In this document: positions 6,419 through 7,587 of the stretch, piece by piece
Layout of the letters: every line of letters begins with the position of its first letter
How positions within the stretch are numbered: position 1 is the first letter of the stretch
Source of the DNA: Bacteroidota bacterium
GTDB lineage: Bacteria; Bacteroidota; Bacteroidia; NS11-12g; UBA955
NCBI GenBank assembly: GCA_005788145.1
Contig: SXYY01000132.1
Location: forward strand, 1-7,587
Length of the DNA stretch: 7,587 nucleotides
Direction of reading: 5' to 3'
Translations under genes and position numbers: made by a program
Notes under the pieces: generated by a model
Told to the model about the DNA's origin: nothing
Database searches by the model: none
The model's input: only the letters and a program-made list of their open reading frames with translations

Positions 6419-7587
6419 TAACTATAGAAGCTAAAGCTCTGGTTGTTGCCATTGCGGTCTTTGCCCACGATTTCGATCTTGCCTCGGGCGCCCTCCATGG
6501 CGGAAATCAAATCCTCCGGTTCGCTGTAGATTTTCCCATTGAACTTCAGCACCACAAAGCCTTCGCCCAGGCCCATCTGCGAAATGGTTTTTCCGCGTTG
6601 GATATTGATCAATCGGATGCCGGAAGTCAGTCCCATTTTTTGTTTATCACCCACACTCAGCGGCTGAAAATCGGCCCCGAGTAATTTGCTGTTCACGGCG
6701 CCTTTCATCAGCAGGGCTTGGTTCTCGGTCTTTCCGATGAGGGCCAAATCCACCGACAGGGTTTTTCCGGCGCGCAAGATCCTGAGCGACAAGATTTGTC
6801 CGGGACGCTTGTATGCCAAATGCTCATCGAGCATGGGCTTACCATCCACAACCACATCGCCTATATGGGTAATCACATCGCCCTGCAACAGTCCGGCTTT
6901 GGCGGCAGGTCCATCTTCCAACACTTCCATGATTTTCACCGCATCGGTGCCTAGGTTGTTGCGCTTCATTTCTTCGGAGGTAAGTTCGCCCACGATCATG
7001 CCGGAGAACGCACGCAACACAACCCCATTGTCCATGAGGTCGGCCACCACTTTCATCACGATGTTGGATGGGATGGCGAACCCATAGCCCGAGTAACTGC
7101 CGGTGTTGCTTTGGATGGCGGTATTGATGCCCACGAGTTCACCGCGCAGGTTCACGAGCGCACCGCCCGAGTTTCCGGGGTTGATGGCGGCATCCGTTTG
7201 GATGAAACTCTCTATGGGGAACTGATTCTTGACGATGTTAATATTCCGTCCTTTCGCACTCACAATCCCCGCGGTTACGGTACTGGTTAGGTTGAAGGGG
7301 TTGCCCACGGCCAATACCCATTCGCCAACTTTCACTAGATCGGAATTGGCAAAGGCAATGGCGGGCAGTTCGGTTGCCTCAATTTTCAGGACGGCCAAAT
7401 CGGAGCTGGGGTCGGTGCCCACCACACGGGCCGTATATTCTGTTTTGGGTTTGTTCAGCACAACGGTAATTTTATCGGCCCCTTGAATTACATGATTGTT
7501 CGTAACGATGTATCCGTCTTTGCTCACGATAACGCCCGAGCCGGTACTGGCTGCTTGTCCGCGCGACCCAAAAGGATCAAAATCCCA
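6415..7587 (-). CDS. degP: HtrA/DegP-type periplasmic serine protease with two PDZ domains, 5' end missing
   Basis: Periplasmic S1C protease and chaperone that degrades or holds misfolded envelope proteins. The frame is open to the right edge, so 390 residues are visible (counted from base 7587) and the signal peptide and first residues are off the window; a GTG at 7527 is internal, since GSGVIVSKDGYIVTNNHV runs across it. Catalytic triad: H32 in TNNHV, D63 in SSDLAVLKI, and S140 in NPGNSGGAL, all canonical. The oxyanion and specificity-loop region (YGFAIPSN) follows at about 168. PDZ1 covers about 195-283 (DGPAAKAGLLQGDVI is its core). PDZ2, about 301-375, is the divergent type common in Bacteroidota (GEGFVVLKFNG). 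All catalytic residues are present, so activity is expected. It probably forms a trimer or larger cage like its relatives. DegP versus DegQ cannot be told apart here. It may be co-transcribed with kdsA. Confidence 0.95.
   Translation of the reverse strand, partial: WDFDPFGSRGQAASTGSGVIVSKDGYIVTNNHVIQGADKITVVLNKPKTEYTARVVGTDPSSDLAVLKIEATELPAIAFANSDLVKVGEWVLAVGNPFNLTSTVTAGIVSAKGRNINIVKNQFPIESFIQTDAAINPGNSGGALVNLRGELVGINTAIQSNTGSYSGYGFAIPSNIVMKVVADLMDNGVVLRAFSGMIVGELTSEEMKRNNLGTDAVKIMEVLEDGPAAKAGLLQGDVITHIGDVVVDGKPMLDEHLAYKRPGQILSLRILRAGKTLSVDLALIGKTENQALLMKGAVNSKLLGADFQPLSVGDKQKMGLTSGIRLINIQRGKTISQMGLGEGFVVLKFNGKIYSEPEDLISAMEGARGKIEIVGKDRNGNNQSFSFYSY

Noticed and set aside
6271..6684. 137-codon plus-strand open frame over the kdsA/protease junction
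   Set aside because: It is antisense to two well-supported genes whose conserved motifs fix the coding strand. No family features are visible.
6463..6687. PDZ2 of the HtrA-type protease as an abnormal or broken domain
   Set aside because: It lacks the usual G-D core, but the GEGFVVLKFNGK pattern is, as far as I know, normal for Bacteroidota HtrA proteins.

Overview
The window most likely comes from a member of the Bacteroidota. Three things suggest this. A lipoprotein has the TPR, PD40-propeller, carboxypeptidase-regulatory and OmpA order known from the type IX secretion protein PorE. Two TAnnTTTG-type -7 promoter boxes lie in the only same-strand gaps. I see no convincing Shine-Dalgarno sequence before the two starts that are visible. 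The genus cannot be told from this sequence.

Layout: two genes on the plus strand meet two genes on the minus strand. (1) Bases 1-2643 hold an M1-family zinc aminopeptidase that runs off the left edge and lacks its N-terminus. (2) Bases 2754-5543 hold a large multidomain outer-membrane OmpA-type lipoprotein, preceded by a roughly 110-base gap with a candidate -7 box and an inverted repeat. (3) After 25 bases comes kdsA on the minus strand (6381 to 5569), which makes Kdo-8-phosphate for lipopolysaccharide. (4) Upstream of kdsA on the same strand is an HtrA/DegP-type periplasmic serine protease with two PDZ domains, which runs off the right edge. It is 33 bases from kdsA, and a candidate kdsA promoter overlaps its stop codon. 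There is no gene-free stretch longer than about 110 bases.

Together the genes concern the cell envelope: peptide trimming, an outer-membrane/peptidoglycan-linked scaffold possibly tied to type IX secretion, LPS core synthesis and periplasmic quality control. Most of this is ordinary housekeeping content, and I do not see a new multi-gene system, mobile element, CRISPR array or RNA gene. The most unusual item is the C-terminal third of the OmpA lipoprotein. Behind an OmpA domain with an enlarged Cys-bounded loop it carries about 130 residues that read like a retropepsin-fold domain with a damaged active-site motif (DYN in place of DTG), followed by a Lys/Pro/Ala tail.
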